Origin: Zymomonas sp.
GTDB taxonomy: Bacteria > Pseudomonadota > Alphaproteobacteria > Sphingomonadales > Sphingomonadaceae
NCBI GenBank assembly: GCA_027489105.1
Contig: JAIYAJ010000105.1
Location: forward strand, 1 to 23,679
Length of the DNA stretch: 23,679 nt
Direction: 5' to 3'
The notes beneath the pieces were generated by a model, which saw only the letters and a list, made by a program, of their open reading frames with translations, did no database searches and had not been told where the DNA came from. Made by a program: the position numbers and the translations under genes. This document shows, piece by piece, positions 6,663 through 14,677 of this stretch (within the stretch, counting starts at the first letter, position 1; every line of letters begins with the position of its first letter).

Positions 6663-9600
6663 TCAGCGCCGATAGGCTTCGAGCCGTGCCGCGAGCGAGG
6701 CAGCCCCCTTCTCCACCACCCGGTTCGACCAGAGCCAGTCGTGCAGCGCCCTCGCCCGTTCCTCCGCGCCCGCCGGATCGGCAAGGATGGCAGACAGAGC
6801 GCCATGCCAGTCCTCGTCGCCGACCAGGACCAGATGGCGGGCCAGCGCGGCGTCGGCGCGATAGGCGGGGCCGTCGGACACCAGCGGCAGCACCCCCAGC
6901 GCCGCATAATCGAGCGCTTTGATGTCCGACTTGCAGCGGTTGAATGCATTGTCGACCAGTGGCGCTAGCCCGAGATCGAACGGCCCCTGCTCACGCAGCC
7001 ACCGGACGAAGCGCGGATAGCTGACCGCCTCGGCCGGGGGCGACAGGCGGTGGAGCCAGGGCGCGGGTTCGACATCGGGCGCCACGCCGATCAGGGTCAC
7101 GTCAAACGCATCCCCGCGCTCGGCGAACAGGCGATCGAGCGCCGGCCTCACCAGCGCGAAATCCGCCCCATGGGTGTGGGTGCCCATATAGAGCATATGC
7201 ACCTTCGGCCCGGCGAACGACATCGGGCGCGGCTTGCGCCAGTCGCGCCACAGACGCGGGTCGATCGCATTGGGCGCGATCACCGATCGCGGCGCCAGCG
7301 CGGCATAGGCCTCGGCCAGTTCGGCGGTCGAGAACCAGGTCTCCGCCGCCGCCGCAACCAGCCGGTCGAGCGCCACATTATAGGGCCGGTAGAGATCATG
7401 CTCGGGATGATCGGGGCCGATCAGCCGGAAGGCGTCGTCGACATCGACCACCAGCGCCGCGCCCATGGCTCCCAGCTGACGCACCAGCGCGTCGACCGCC
7501 TCGACGGTGGGCAGCGCGGTGCGCTGGACGATGCAGACATCGCAATCGGGCAGCGGGTCGTCGGGCGATCCAAGGGTCAGGCGCAGCCGCCCGGCAATGC
7601 TTTCGTCGGTCAGCGGCGCCACGAGGCGGATGAAGGCCGAGCTTTGCGGCCCGATCGGGCTGTGGCGGGCGACGATATGGACCGCCAGCCGATCGTCCTT
7701 CGGCTGCGCCTCCACAGCGAAGGGCGCTGGCAGGCCAAGGATGGCGAAGGCATCGGCGATGAAGGTCCGCGCCCGCGCGTCGAAGCTGTGACGCGCATGA
7801 ACCTCGGTCGCCGCTGCCGCCAGCGCTGCCTCGTCGCGCGGCGCCGACAGCATCTCGTCGATCGCCGCACGGCACCCTGCCGCATTGCCGACCTGGCGCA
7901 CCGCATCGCCGAACACCGAGGCCATCGACGGCACCGCGTCGGACACCGCCCTGCCCCCGGCGGCGACCACGTCGAACAGCCGGTTCGACAACAGGCCGAA
8001 GGCGCGCATCGACTCCCAATGGTCGTTGAGGACGACGCCGGCCCCGGCATAGAGCCGGCCCAGGTCGCGATTGTCGACATTGGCGGCGCGGACGAGATCG
8101 TCCGGCACTCGCCCGGCCCAGCCGTCGCCATAGATCGCTGGCGGATGCCCCGCCTCGATCGCCCAGCCGACGATCGCCCGGTCGACGCCGCGCGAATTGC
8201 CGACGAACAGCACATCGGGCGCCTCGGGTCGCTCCTCCAGCGGATGAAAGCGCTCCGGATCGGTCGCCTGCAGCATCGGGATGACCGGCGGTCGGACGAT
8301 CGGCGCCAGCAACGCGGCGGTCGAGGCCGAGGCGGCATAGACGCGGCTGTAGCGGTCATATTCGTCGAAGCCGACCTGATCGGGATGGCTGATGTTCCAC
8401 AGGAACGCCATCTGGCCGGGGCGCGGCTCATAGGGGATCAGGCCGCGCAGCACGATCACCAGATCCTCGCTGGCGATCGAATGGCCGTGCCACTGGCCGC
8501 GAAAGTCGATCCGCACGCCATGGCCCAGACGCTCGATCGCCGCAGCCAGGCTTTCGGCGAAGTGGAAGTCGCCCCAGGCGACCTTCTCTTCCTCGGGCGC
8601 GGCGATCTTGATCGCGACGTTCAGGCGCAGCGCCGCCGCCAGCTCATGCGCGTCGGCGCCGGTCGGCAGGCCGAGCCGGTTCTTCGTCCGCACCAGCGCC
8701 TGGAACGCGGCGGGCTGGCTGACGGTGATCCGCCCCGTATCGCCGCGCGCATCATGATATTCGCAGCCGACGAAGGGCGCATAGCCGACCATGCGTCCCT
8801 TGGCATAGCGCAGGATCAGATCCCAATCGACCATGCGCCGCAAATTGGTATCGAACGGGCCATGGCTGTCGACCAGCGCGCGGCGGTGGCAGAAGGCGTT
8901 GAGGTCGACATAATTTTCGGCGAGGCAGGCGTCCCAGTCGAAATCGTCGCCGCGATAGCCGGTCAGTTGGTTGATCTCGTCGCGCAGGGCGATGCCCGAA
9001 TAGGCGGTATCGAGCCCTTCGGCCGTCATGAACAACGTCATCACGTCGAGGAACCAGCTCTTCCAGCTGTTGTCGCTGTCGAGATAGGCGACGATCTCGC
9101 CTTTCGCTTCGGCCAGACCCAGATTGCGCGCCGCGCTGACCCCGCCATGGGCGCCCCGAATCAGCCGGACGCGCGGGTCGCTGGTGAAGGCGGCGGCGAT
9201 CTCGGCGGTGCCGTCGGTCGAGCCATCATCGACCACGAGCAGCTCGAAATGGCCATGGCTCTGCGCCAGCACCGAGCGGATCGCCGCCGCGATTCGGTCC
9301 GCCCGATTCCAGGCCGGCATGACCACGCTGACCAGCGTCGCATCGGCCCGCTCGCGCACGTCTTGGGGCAGGTCTGCGATCGACCGCAGGAAGGCTTCCT
9401 CGCGGACGATGTCGAAATGGCGGTAGAAGCGGCGCGGGCGTTCGTCGCTGGTCTCATAGCTCGGCCGGCTGACCGGGATCGCCACCCGCCCCTCCGCAGC
9501 GCCCGTTTCGAGGAAATGGCGCAGCGGATCGCCCTGCACGTCGCCATAGCTGCGGCGATAATATTGGCCGTCGAACAGCGGCCCGGTCGACCGCCCCTCG

Positions 9601-10568
9601 GCGGCGCCATGGTGGATATAATGGTGCAGCGGCAGCATGCCGGCGGCGTGCACATCGGCATGGATGCTGTTGTACCAGCTCGACGAGAAATAGAGATTGG
9701 GATCGAGCGCATCGGCCTCGCGGCCATGGCGGATATAGTCGATCAGAGGGTTATGGCGGGCGATCAACGCGGCCAACGCCTCGTCGACCGGCCCGGTCGA
9801 CAGGCCGGCGGCGTCGACCAGCGTCTGGATCACCGGTTCGTGCGAGGGGGTGCCTGGCGCCTGGACGATCTCGATCGCGCCATCCTCGACCAGCCCGATC
9901 CGTCCGCCCAGCCCGATCGGGGCCAGGCCGAACAGCCGCTCGACCGCATGGCCCAGCGCCCCGTCGCGATCCTGGTTGGGCGAGGCGTCGCGGAAGTCGG
10001 CGAGCGTCGCGACCTTCTCGAGCAGCGACAGGCGCCCCCAGAAGAAGGTGCCAGCGAAAAAGCCCCAGTCGGCCGGCGGATAGGCCGGCGCGGTCAGGCG
10101 CGGGGCGAGGTCGGACAGCAGCTCCGCATTGCGAAACATATGGCTGGCGACCGACTTGTAGAGCCGGCGAGGCCCCAGCAGCGACAGGCCCGGATCGGCG
10201 GCGAAGGCCTCGCGGATGCGGCCTACCAGGTCGCGGTCGGCGATCATCCCGTCATAAGCGAGCTGGCGCCATTCGGGCGCATAGCCCGATCCGCCCTTCT
10301 TGCTGTGCAGCTTGCCGATCAGCTCATAGCCCTCGGCGCGCAGCAGCGGCAGCAGCTCGAACAGCGGGCCGATGTCCCAGCCGCGATTGGCCACCTCGAC
10401 GATGCGGGCAGGCCTGGGGAGCCGATCGAGCGCCGCGCGCACCTCGTCGGTCAGGGCCACGCTGTGCGTCACGAACAGATCGACATCCCCGGCCAGCGGC
10501 GCGACCCGGTCGATCAGCTCCAGCGCAACGTCGGGGTAGAAGAGATGGAGGACGATCGCGCTCTTCAT
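6663..10568 (-). CDS. Multi-domain glycosyltransferase (RgpF-like + GT2 + CgeB-like + GT4-like)
   Basis: The protein has 1301 residues, and the modules can be read in order. Residues 1 to about 270 resemble the rhamnan-synthesis F (RgpF) family, with NRGWDIGPLFELLPLL and GKLHSKKGG. Residues about 285-365 hold two copies of a short accessory motif (SSWYNSIHADV...HHYIHHGAAEGR, then QYYRRSYGDV...RHFLETGAAEGR). Residues about 405-640 are a GT2 domain (VSVVMPAWNRADR, ELLVVDDGSTDGT, and YLDSDN as the D-x-D motif). Residues about 650-955 look like a CgeB/Glyco_trans_1_2 domain (DVLFVGNSRGVDR, YGDGW, FGLLSNRLFDVVAAGG). Residues about 960-1301 are a further GT4-like domain (PNAIDPRLW, LYMGTHTHGAD, KALDYAALGVLPLVSD). 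It probably builds several linkages of one surface glycan from the cytoplasm. The ATG at 10566-10568 overlaps the TGA of the sulfotransferase gene by 4 bp, which chooses this start over one 159 bp upstream and implies translational coupling. Confidence 0.88.
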   Translation of the reverse strand: MKSAIVLHLFYPDVALELIDRVAPLAGDVDLFVTHSVALTDEVRAALDRLPRPARIVEVANRGWDIGPLFELLPLLRAEGYELIGKLHSKKGGSGYAPEWRQLAYDGMIADRDLVGRIREAFAADPGLSLLGPRRLYKSVASHMFRNAELLSDLAPRLTAPAYPPADWGFFAGTFFWGRLSLLEKVATLADFRDASPNQDRDGALGHAVERLFGLAPIGLGGRIGLVEDGAIEIVQAPGTPSHEPVIQTLVDAAGLSTGPVDEALAALIARHNPLIDYIRHGREADALDPNLYFSSSWYNSIHADVHAAGMLPLHHYIHHGAAEGRSTGPLFDGQYYRRSYGDVQGDPLRHFLETGAAEGRVAIPVSRPSYETSDERPRRFYRHFDIVREEAFLRSIADLPQDVRERADATLVSVVMPAWNRADRIAAAIRSVLAQSHGHFELLVVDDGSTDGTAEIAAAFTSDPRVRLIRGAHGGVSAARNLGLAEAKGEIVAYLDSDNSWKSWFLDVMTLFMTAEGLDTAYSGIALRDEINQLTGYRGDDFDWDACLAENYVDLNAFCHRRALVDSHGPFDTNLRRMVDWDLILRYAKGRMVGYAPFVGCEYHDARGDTGRITVSQPAAFQALVRTKNRLGLPTGADAHELAAALRLNVAIKIAAPEEEKVAWGDFHFAESLAAAIERLGHGVRIDFRGQWHGHSIASEDLVIVLRGLIPYEPRPGQMAFLWNISHPDQVGFDEYDRYSRVYAASASTAALLAPIVRPPVIPMLQATDPERFHPLEERPEAPDVLFVGNSRGVDRAIVGWAIEAGHPPAIYGDGWAGRVPDDLVRAANVDNRDLGRLYAGAGVVLNDHWESMRAFGLLSNRLFDVVAAGGRAVSDAVPSMASVFGDAVRQVGNAAGCRAAIDEMLSAPRDEAALAAAATEVHARHSFDARARTFIADAFAILGLPAPFAVEAQPKDDRLAVHIVARHSPIGPQSSAFIRLVAPLTDESIAGRLRLTLGSPDDPLPDCDVCIVQRTALPTVEAVDALVRQLGAMGAALVVDVDDAFRLIGPDHPEHDLYRPYNVALDRLVAAAAETWFSTAELAEAYAALAPRSVIAPNAIDPRLWRDWRKPRPMSFAGPKVHMLYMGTHTHGADFALVRPALDRLFAERGDAFDVTLIGVAPDVEPAPWLHRLSPPAEAVSYPRFVRWLREQGPFDLGLAPLVDNAFNRCKSDIKALDYAALGVLPLVSDGPAYRADAALARHLVLVGDEDWHGALSAILADPAGAEERARALHDWLWSNRVVEKGAASLAARLEAYRR

Positions 10569-11767
10569 GCGGCAGCTCCCGCAGAAGCCAGCCGCCGCGC
10601 CATCTGCCTTGCATAGAAGGCCGTATCGAACAGCGGATTGGGCTTGTGGCCCTGCGGCGCGCCGATCGTCAGATAATGTTCGATCGGGTCGATCCCGGCC
10701 TCCACCGCATCGACATAGGTGGCGCAATACCAGCCTTCGTCGAACAGCCCGCTCTCGCGGATCAGCGCCACCGAATCGGCGAGCGCAGGATCGGGCGCGG
10801 GCAAGGACGGGCGGGGCACGACCGGAGCGGGAGCAGCCCCGTCCGAAGCCGTTTCCGGCTCGCTTCCGCCTCCGACACGGCGATGGCGCAGCTCGTCATG
10901 GATGATGTCGTCGACCAGCCAGGGCATGGCGTCGAGTTGCGCATAGGCCTGGTCGAGCCGGGTGCGTGCCGCGTCGCCATCGTCGTCTGCCATTGCGGCG
11001 ATAGCGTCCCGCACCGCAGCAACGATCGGCCCGAGCGGCGCCGCCAATTCCTCCGCGCCGCCGACATGGTGCCGCAGGGCCGGATCGAGGAAAGCGTCGA
11101 TCGCCGCCGCTGCCTCGCCCTCGGGCATGGTTGCGCCCGTCAGCGGCAGCAGCCGCGAGGCGGTCCTGCGCCAGTCGGCCAGCATCGAATCATAGTCGAC
11201 GACCGCGCGCATCAGCCCGCGGGTCGCCCGCTCGGCTTCGATCATGTGGCGCAACCAGAGCAGCTGGGCGAAAGCCGGCGTGGTGCCGTCGCGCCGGGCA
11301 ACCGAGCGCGCTACCGCGGCCGGATCGCGCAGCATCAGCACCGCACGGCTCGCCACGCCATGTTCGGCCAATGTCTCGACCACGGTCGGCACGAAGCGGC
11401 ACTGGCGCGGATCCTTGACCGCCATCAGCGCGGCATCACCGAAGGCCGCCACCATCGCCTCCCACAGCCGGTCCTTGCGCGAGCGGAGTGCCGAGGGTTC
11501 GAGCCGCGACAGATCGAGCGGACGGACGTCGAACCAGCTCGACCGCGCGACGCGGAGCAACTGATCGCCGGCCTTGACCACCGCCGCCGATTCCCAATAG
11601 CCACGCGCATTGTCTGCATGCGCCTCGATCGCATCGGCGGGCAAAGCAGCCCCCAGATGGCCGATCAGGCGGGTCAGGGCCGAGGTGCCGCTGCGGTGCA
11701 TGCCCAGGATCAAAATGGCTATGCGCGGCTGGCGGGTGTCGGCGCCCAATCTCGTCTCCCTGATCAT
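10565..11767 (-). CDS. Sulfotransferase family protein with C-terminal accessory module
   Basis: The protein has 400 residues. The PAPS 5'-phosphosulfate loop is GMHRSGTS at residues 22-29, KDPR follows at 118-121, and the 3'-phosphate binding region is VLMLRDPAAVARSVARR at 143-159, as in bacterial sulfotransferases that sulfate carbohydrates. Residues about 341-390 are a separate module (GWYCATYVDAV...IEHYLTIG..QGHKPNPLFDTAFY) also found inside the next gene's product and at the start of the divergent methyltransferase. A Pro/Ala linker (about 305-335) joins it to the enzyme. Transfer of sulfate to the glycan made by the coupled glycosyltransferase is inferred. Start choice: the ATG at 11767 has no Shine-Dalgarno sequence, whereas a TTG at 11749 has AGGGAG 6 nt upstream; the shorter form would have 394 residues and keep the whole P-loop. 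Confidence 0.88.
   Translation of the reverse strand: MIRETRLGADTRQPRIAILILGMHRSGTSALTRLIGHLGAALPADAIEAHADNARGYWESAAVVKAGDQLLRVARSSWFDVRPLDLSRLEPSALRSRKDRLWEAMVAAFGDAALMAVKDPRQCRFVPTVVETLAEHGVASRAVLMLRDPAAVARSVARRDGTTPAFAQLLWLRHMIEAERATRGLMRAVVDYDSMLADWRRTASRLLPLTGATMPEGEAAAAIDAFLDPALRHHVGGAEELAAPLGPIVAAVRDAIAAMADDDGDAARTRLDQAYAQLDAMPWLVDDIIHDELRHRRVGGGSEPETASDGAAPAPVVPRPSLPAPDPALADSVALIRESGLFDEGWYCATYVDAVEAGIDPIEHYLTIGAPQGHKPNPLFDTAFYARQMARRLASAGAAA
11756..11761 (-). promoter_or_regulatory. AGGGAG ribosome binding site suggesting a TTG start at 11749
   Basis: On the minus strand AGGGAG lies 6 nt before a TTG codon at 11747-11749 in the sulfotransferase frame. The upstream ATG at 11765-11767 lacks such a site, so real initiation may be at the TTG. 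Confidence 0.4.
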
Positions 11768-11868
11768 CGGTCGGAACGACTAGCCGCTGGCGGCGTGAAA
11801 TGACAGAGGCAGCGCGCGCCTGCGGTTACGCGCTGGCCCTCGCGGATGGATGGCGATAGGCAGACGCG

Positions 11869-12837
11869 ATGCAGGATCCCACGCGGTTCGAACCGGCCAC
11901 CGACGAGAATTTCGTCGAAGAGCTTTATCTCGCGGCCAATGCCGACGTCGCCCGCCACGTCGCGGCGGGGGGCGATGCGTGGAAGCATTTCGAGCGGCAT
12001 GGCCGACGCGAAGGGCGCAAGCAGCTCACCCGCGCCGCCGCCGGGCTGGCGGGCACCCGTGCCGAAGCGAAATATGCCCGCTTCGCCCCGATCCTCGATC
12101 CTTCGCGCGGCGCGGGCGGCAGCTTCCGCTTCGTCGATGCCGCCGACAGTTTCCCCATCGCCTATGGCGGGGCGAGCCACGATCTGGGTGACTATGACGA
12201 CGAGTCCGCCAATCCGGGGCTCGGCCTGTTCGTCGAGGCGGTGCGCGCCGATCCGCAGGGCCTCTATCTCGACGTCGGATGCGGGCGGCGCACGCGGACC
12301 TTCGACAACTGCCTCTATCTGGAAGTCTATCCCTCGCGCAGCGCCGACATCGTGATGGAACCGGCCTGCCGCTATCCGATCGCCGACGCTTCGCTCGACG
12401 GCATCGGCTGCTTCGCAGTGATGGAGCATATGGACTCGCCCTGGGAGGCCGCGGCCGAGTTCCGGCGCATGCTCAAGCCCGGCGGGCGGGTGTTCATCGA
12501 CTATCCCTTCCTGGTGCCCGTCCACGGCTATCCGTCACATTATTTCAACGCGACGCGCGAGGGCCTCGCCCGGCTGTTCGACGCCGGCTTCGAACGGCTG
12601 CACCTCGCCACCGAGGGCAATCAGACCCCCGACCATGCGCTTCACTGGCAGTTGAGCGGGCTGCTCGAAGCACTGGAGGACCAGCTATTGCGCGACGAGC
12701 TCCGCGCGATGAGCGTCGGCGCCCTGCTCGACCAGCCGCCGGGCGGCCCCTTCTGGAGCCGGATTCTGGCCGCGCTGCCGGAACGCGCGCGAGCCGCCTA
12801 TGCCGCGGGCAATACGCTGGTCGCCCGCAAGCTCTGA
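11869..12837 (+). CDS. Class I SAM-dependent methyltransferase with N-terminal accessory module
   Basis: The protein has 322 residues. The SAM-binding motif I is LYLDVGCG at residues 132-139, an acidic/aromatic motif follows (LEVYPSRSADIV, 151-162), then IADASLDGIGCFAVMEHM (171-188) and a RMLKPGGRVFIDYPF strand (200-214), the Methyltransf_11 pattern. Residues about 15-50 carry the accessory motif ELYLAANADVARHV...AWKHFERHGRREGR, the same type as in the sulfotransferase and the large glycosyltransferase. The gene is divergent from the sulfotransferase gene with 101 bp between starts, so the two probably share a control region. It converges on the GSCFA gene with a 14-bp gap and no terminator. 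O-methylation of a sugar or glycan end is a reasonable inference; a small-molecule substrate is not excluded. An AGG lies 8 nt before the ATG. Confidence 0.85.
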   Translation: MQDPTRFEPATDENFVEELYLAANADVARHVAAGGDAWKHFERHGRREGRKQLTRAAAGLAGTRAEAKYARFAPILDPSRGAGGSFRFVDAADSFPIAYGGASHDLGDYDDESANPGLGLFVEAVRADPQGLYLDVGCGRRTRTFDNCLYLEVYPSRSADIVMEPACRYPIADASLDGIGCFAVMEHMDSPWEAAAEFRRMLKPGGRVFIDYPFLVPVHGYPSHYFNATREGLARLFDAGFERLHLATEGNQTPDHALHWQLSGLLEALEDQLLRDELRAMSVGALLDQPPGGPFWSRILAALPERARAAYAAGNTLVARKL

Positions 12838-12851
12838 GACCCGCCAGCGGC

Positions 12852-13937
12852 TCAATCGTCTCCGGCGTCGAGCAGCGCCTCGTCGCACATCAACCGGACC
12901 CAGTCGCGCGCGGCGCTCAGCGTCTCGTCCTCTTCGAGCGCGTTGGGCGATAGCGATGCGGTCGCCGGTGCGGGCTCGATCCCGGCCGCGTGGCGCAGGA
13001 ACACCGACATGACATGCGCCACGCCTTCTTCGGTCACGTTGCGCATGTCCTCGGCGAAATAGCGCGCTCCCGCAGGTGCCCCCATGATGATCTCATAGGA
13101 GGGAAAATAATGGACCTCGGGCACGTCCTCGCAAAGCTCCTGTGCCGCCGCCCGGAGCGCCGACTTGGAATAGGTCGTGGCGCTCAGCACATGATTGCCG
13201 CTCGCCGTCGCGACCAGCGGGACCGGCGACACGGTCAGGATGATCCGCGCCGCCGGGTTCACCGCGCGCAGCGCTGCAACGAAGGCGGCCAGGTCGGCGA
13301 CGATTTCCGACACCCGGAAGTTGCGGAAGCGATGCGCGGCCGGATCGAAGCGCCCGCCCGCCACGCCGGGGCAGACCGGATAGACCGCCCCGTCCTCGAC
13401 CGATTCCCACGCCTCGGTCAGGCCCAGAGTGAAGACGAACACGTCGAGCGTCTCGAACATCTCGCGCACGCGGGCGAGGTGCCAGGCGCGGTCGGCGTGC
13501 AGTTCGGCCGCGCTCGCATAGCCCTCGGGCTCCACGGTGGGCCGGAACGGATCGACGACCCGCCCGCCCCAGCCCGGCGCATCCCAGATATCCACCGACG
13601 GAATGAACCGCCCGTAAGCGCGCTCGATCAGCTGGAGCAGCTGGCGCGCGGTATAGATATTGCCGTAGCGCGCGCTGTACAGGCCATAGCCATGGCGTTC
13701 CGCCACTGCGGGGGGGATGATCGGGTGCGCCGTCTCGCTGACGAGATAGCCGAAGCCGCTGCGCTTCAGATAGCGCGCGATGTTCTGGGCGAAGCAGCTG
13801 CCCGCCGTCGCTACCTTGTCGGTCGGATCGAGGCGCAGGAAAGGCCCCGCCACCGGGTCGATCGCCGGCCCGCGTCCAACCACGGCGCGCCGCCAATAGG
13901 CGTGTTCGGGCAGGCCGCGATAGGGATGGTCGCTCAC
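12852..13937 (-). CDS. GSCFA domain protein
   Basis: The protein has 361 residues starting at GTG 13937. The name-giving motif GSCFAQNIARYLKRSGF begins at residue 46, followed by conserved features of the GSCFA family (YGNIYTARQLLQL, FTLGLTEAWE, IILTVSPVPLVAT, YFPSYEIIMG). The family is related to SGNH/GDSL esterases, and members are often found near polysaccharide genes; no biochemical activity is established that I know of. The start is supported by GGAGG (13942-13946) 4 nt before the GTG and by the 4-bp GTGA overlap with the stop of the upstream SGNH-like gene. A longer frame reaching 14114 would run deep into that gene and is rejected. It is the last gene of a three-gene operon. Ester removal from or addition to a glycan is a guess from fold and context. 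Confidence 0.87.
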   Translation of the reverse strand: MSDHPYRGLPEHAYWRRAVVGRGPAIDPVAGPFLRLDPTDKVATAGSCFAQNIARYLKRSGFGYLVSETAHPIIPPAVAERHGYGLYSARYGNIYTARQLLQLIERAYGRFIPSVDIWDAPGWGGRVVDPFRPTVEPEGYASAAELHADRAWHLARVREMFETLDVFVFTLGLTEAWESVEDGAVYPVCPGVAGGRFDPAAHRFRNFRVSEIVADLAAFVAALRAVNPAARIILTVSPVPLVATASGNHVLSATTYSKSALRAAAQELCEDVPEVHYFPSYEIIMGAPAGARYFAEDMRNVTEEGVAHVMSVFLRHAAGIEPAPATASLSPNALEEDETLSAARDWVRLMCDEALLDAGDD

Positions 13938-14677
13938 ATCGCCTCCAATGCGCGGATGATCGCCTCGCCATAGGCTTCGTTGCCATGGGTCGCGTCGCCC
14001 GCCAGTTCCGACCGGAGAAAGCCCTCCCCGTCCTGCGTCTCGGCAGGGACGGGCAGATAGCGAAGGCCGAGATCGGCGCAGTAGCCTGCGACGATGCGCG
14101 AATGGAGCCGCCACATCTTGTAGCGCAGCGGGGCCGGCGCGACACCCTGAGCAGCGATGCCGCGCTCGCGGAAATAGCCGTCGGCGAGCGCGGCGATCCG
14201 CGCGTCATCGGCCAGCGGCGGCGGCGATTCGATCTGGATCACGCCCGGCCCCATGATCCGCGCGATCTCGCGCAGGCGCGCCCGGTCGTGGTCGAGCGCG
14301 CTTTCGAGCGCGGTCTGCATCATCGCCTCGGTGATCGGCTCGGCGGCGGAATCGAGCGGCGGCCCAGCCTCTGTCGAGAGCAGGAAATCGAACGGCCGGG
14401 GGTGGCGGATCAGGGCAAAGCCATTGTGGACATTGCCCCCGCTGACCGACGCCCGGATCGGATCGTGGCGCGCGATCTGATCGCGAATCGCTTCCTCCAG
14501 CGCGGGCGAGAAGCGCGCCTCCTCGCCCGCGCCGATCATCTCGGGGGCGTAGCGCTCTTCCAGCGTGTGGATCACTCTCGTGCGCGGCCGGTCGGGATCG
14601 GCCTCCCTCCGCGCCTTTGCGGCGGAGCGGATCGCAGCGACATGGCTTTGCCCGATGACGAGAATGGCCCGGCTCAT
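13934..14677 (-). CDS. SGNH-hydrolase-like protein
   Basis: The protein has 247 residues. The N-terminus MSRAILVIGQSHVAAIR fits a first strand followed by a G-x-S block with Ser as possible nucleophile (residue 11). GGNVHNGFALI could be the Gly/Asn block, IQIESPPP a strand end, and GDATHGNEAYGEAII near the C-terminus supplies a D-x-x-H pair as in SGNH esterases. Overall similarity to characterised enzymes is low, so the call rests on these blocks. It is coupled on both sides: its ATG overlaps the stop of the asparagine-synthase-like gene (ATGA), and its stop overlaps the GTG of the GSCFA gene. Two SGNH-type proteins side by side suggest paired roles in acylating or deacylating the same molecule. 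No signal peptide is visible, so it likely acts in the cytoplasm. Confidence 0.7.
   Translation of the reverse strand: MSRAILVIGQSHVAAIRSAAKARREADPDRPRTRVIHTLEERYAPEMIGAGEEARFSPALEEAIRDQIARHDPIRASVSGGNVHNGFALIRHPRPFDFLLSTEAGPPLDSAAEPITEAMMQTALESALDHDRARLREIARIMGPGVIQIESPPPLADDARIAALADGYFRERGIAAQGVAPAPLRYKMWRLHSRIVAGYCADLGLRYLPVPAETQDGEGFLRSELAGDATHGNEAYGEAIIRALEAM

Noticed and set aside
7050..10616. 1188-codon plus-strand frame opposite the large glycosyltransferase
   Set aside because: High-GC codon bias keeps the antisense open. The translation is Arg/Gln/Gly/Asp-rich without motifs; the minus strand has several clear glycosyltransferase domains.
10569..10727. 53-residue N-terminal extension of the large glycosyltransferase
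   Set aside because: It would lie inside the coding region of the sulfotransferase. The ATGA overlap start at 10568 opens the RgpF-like domain directly.
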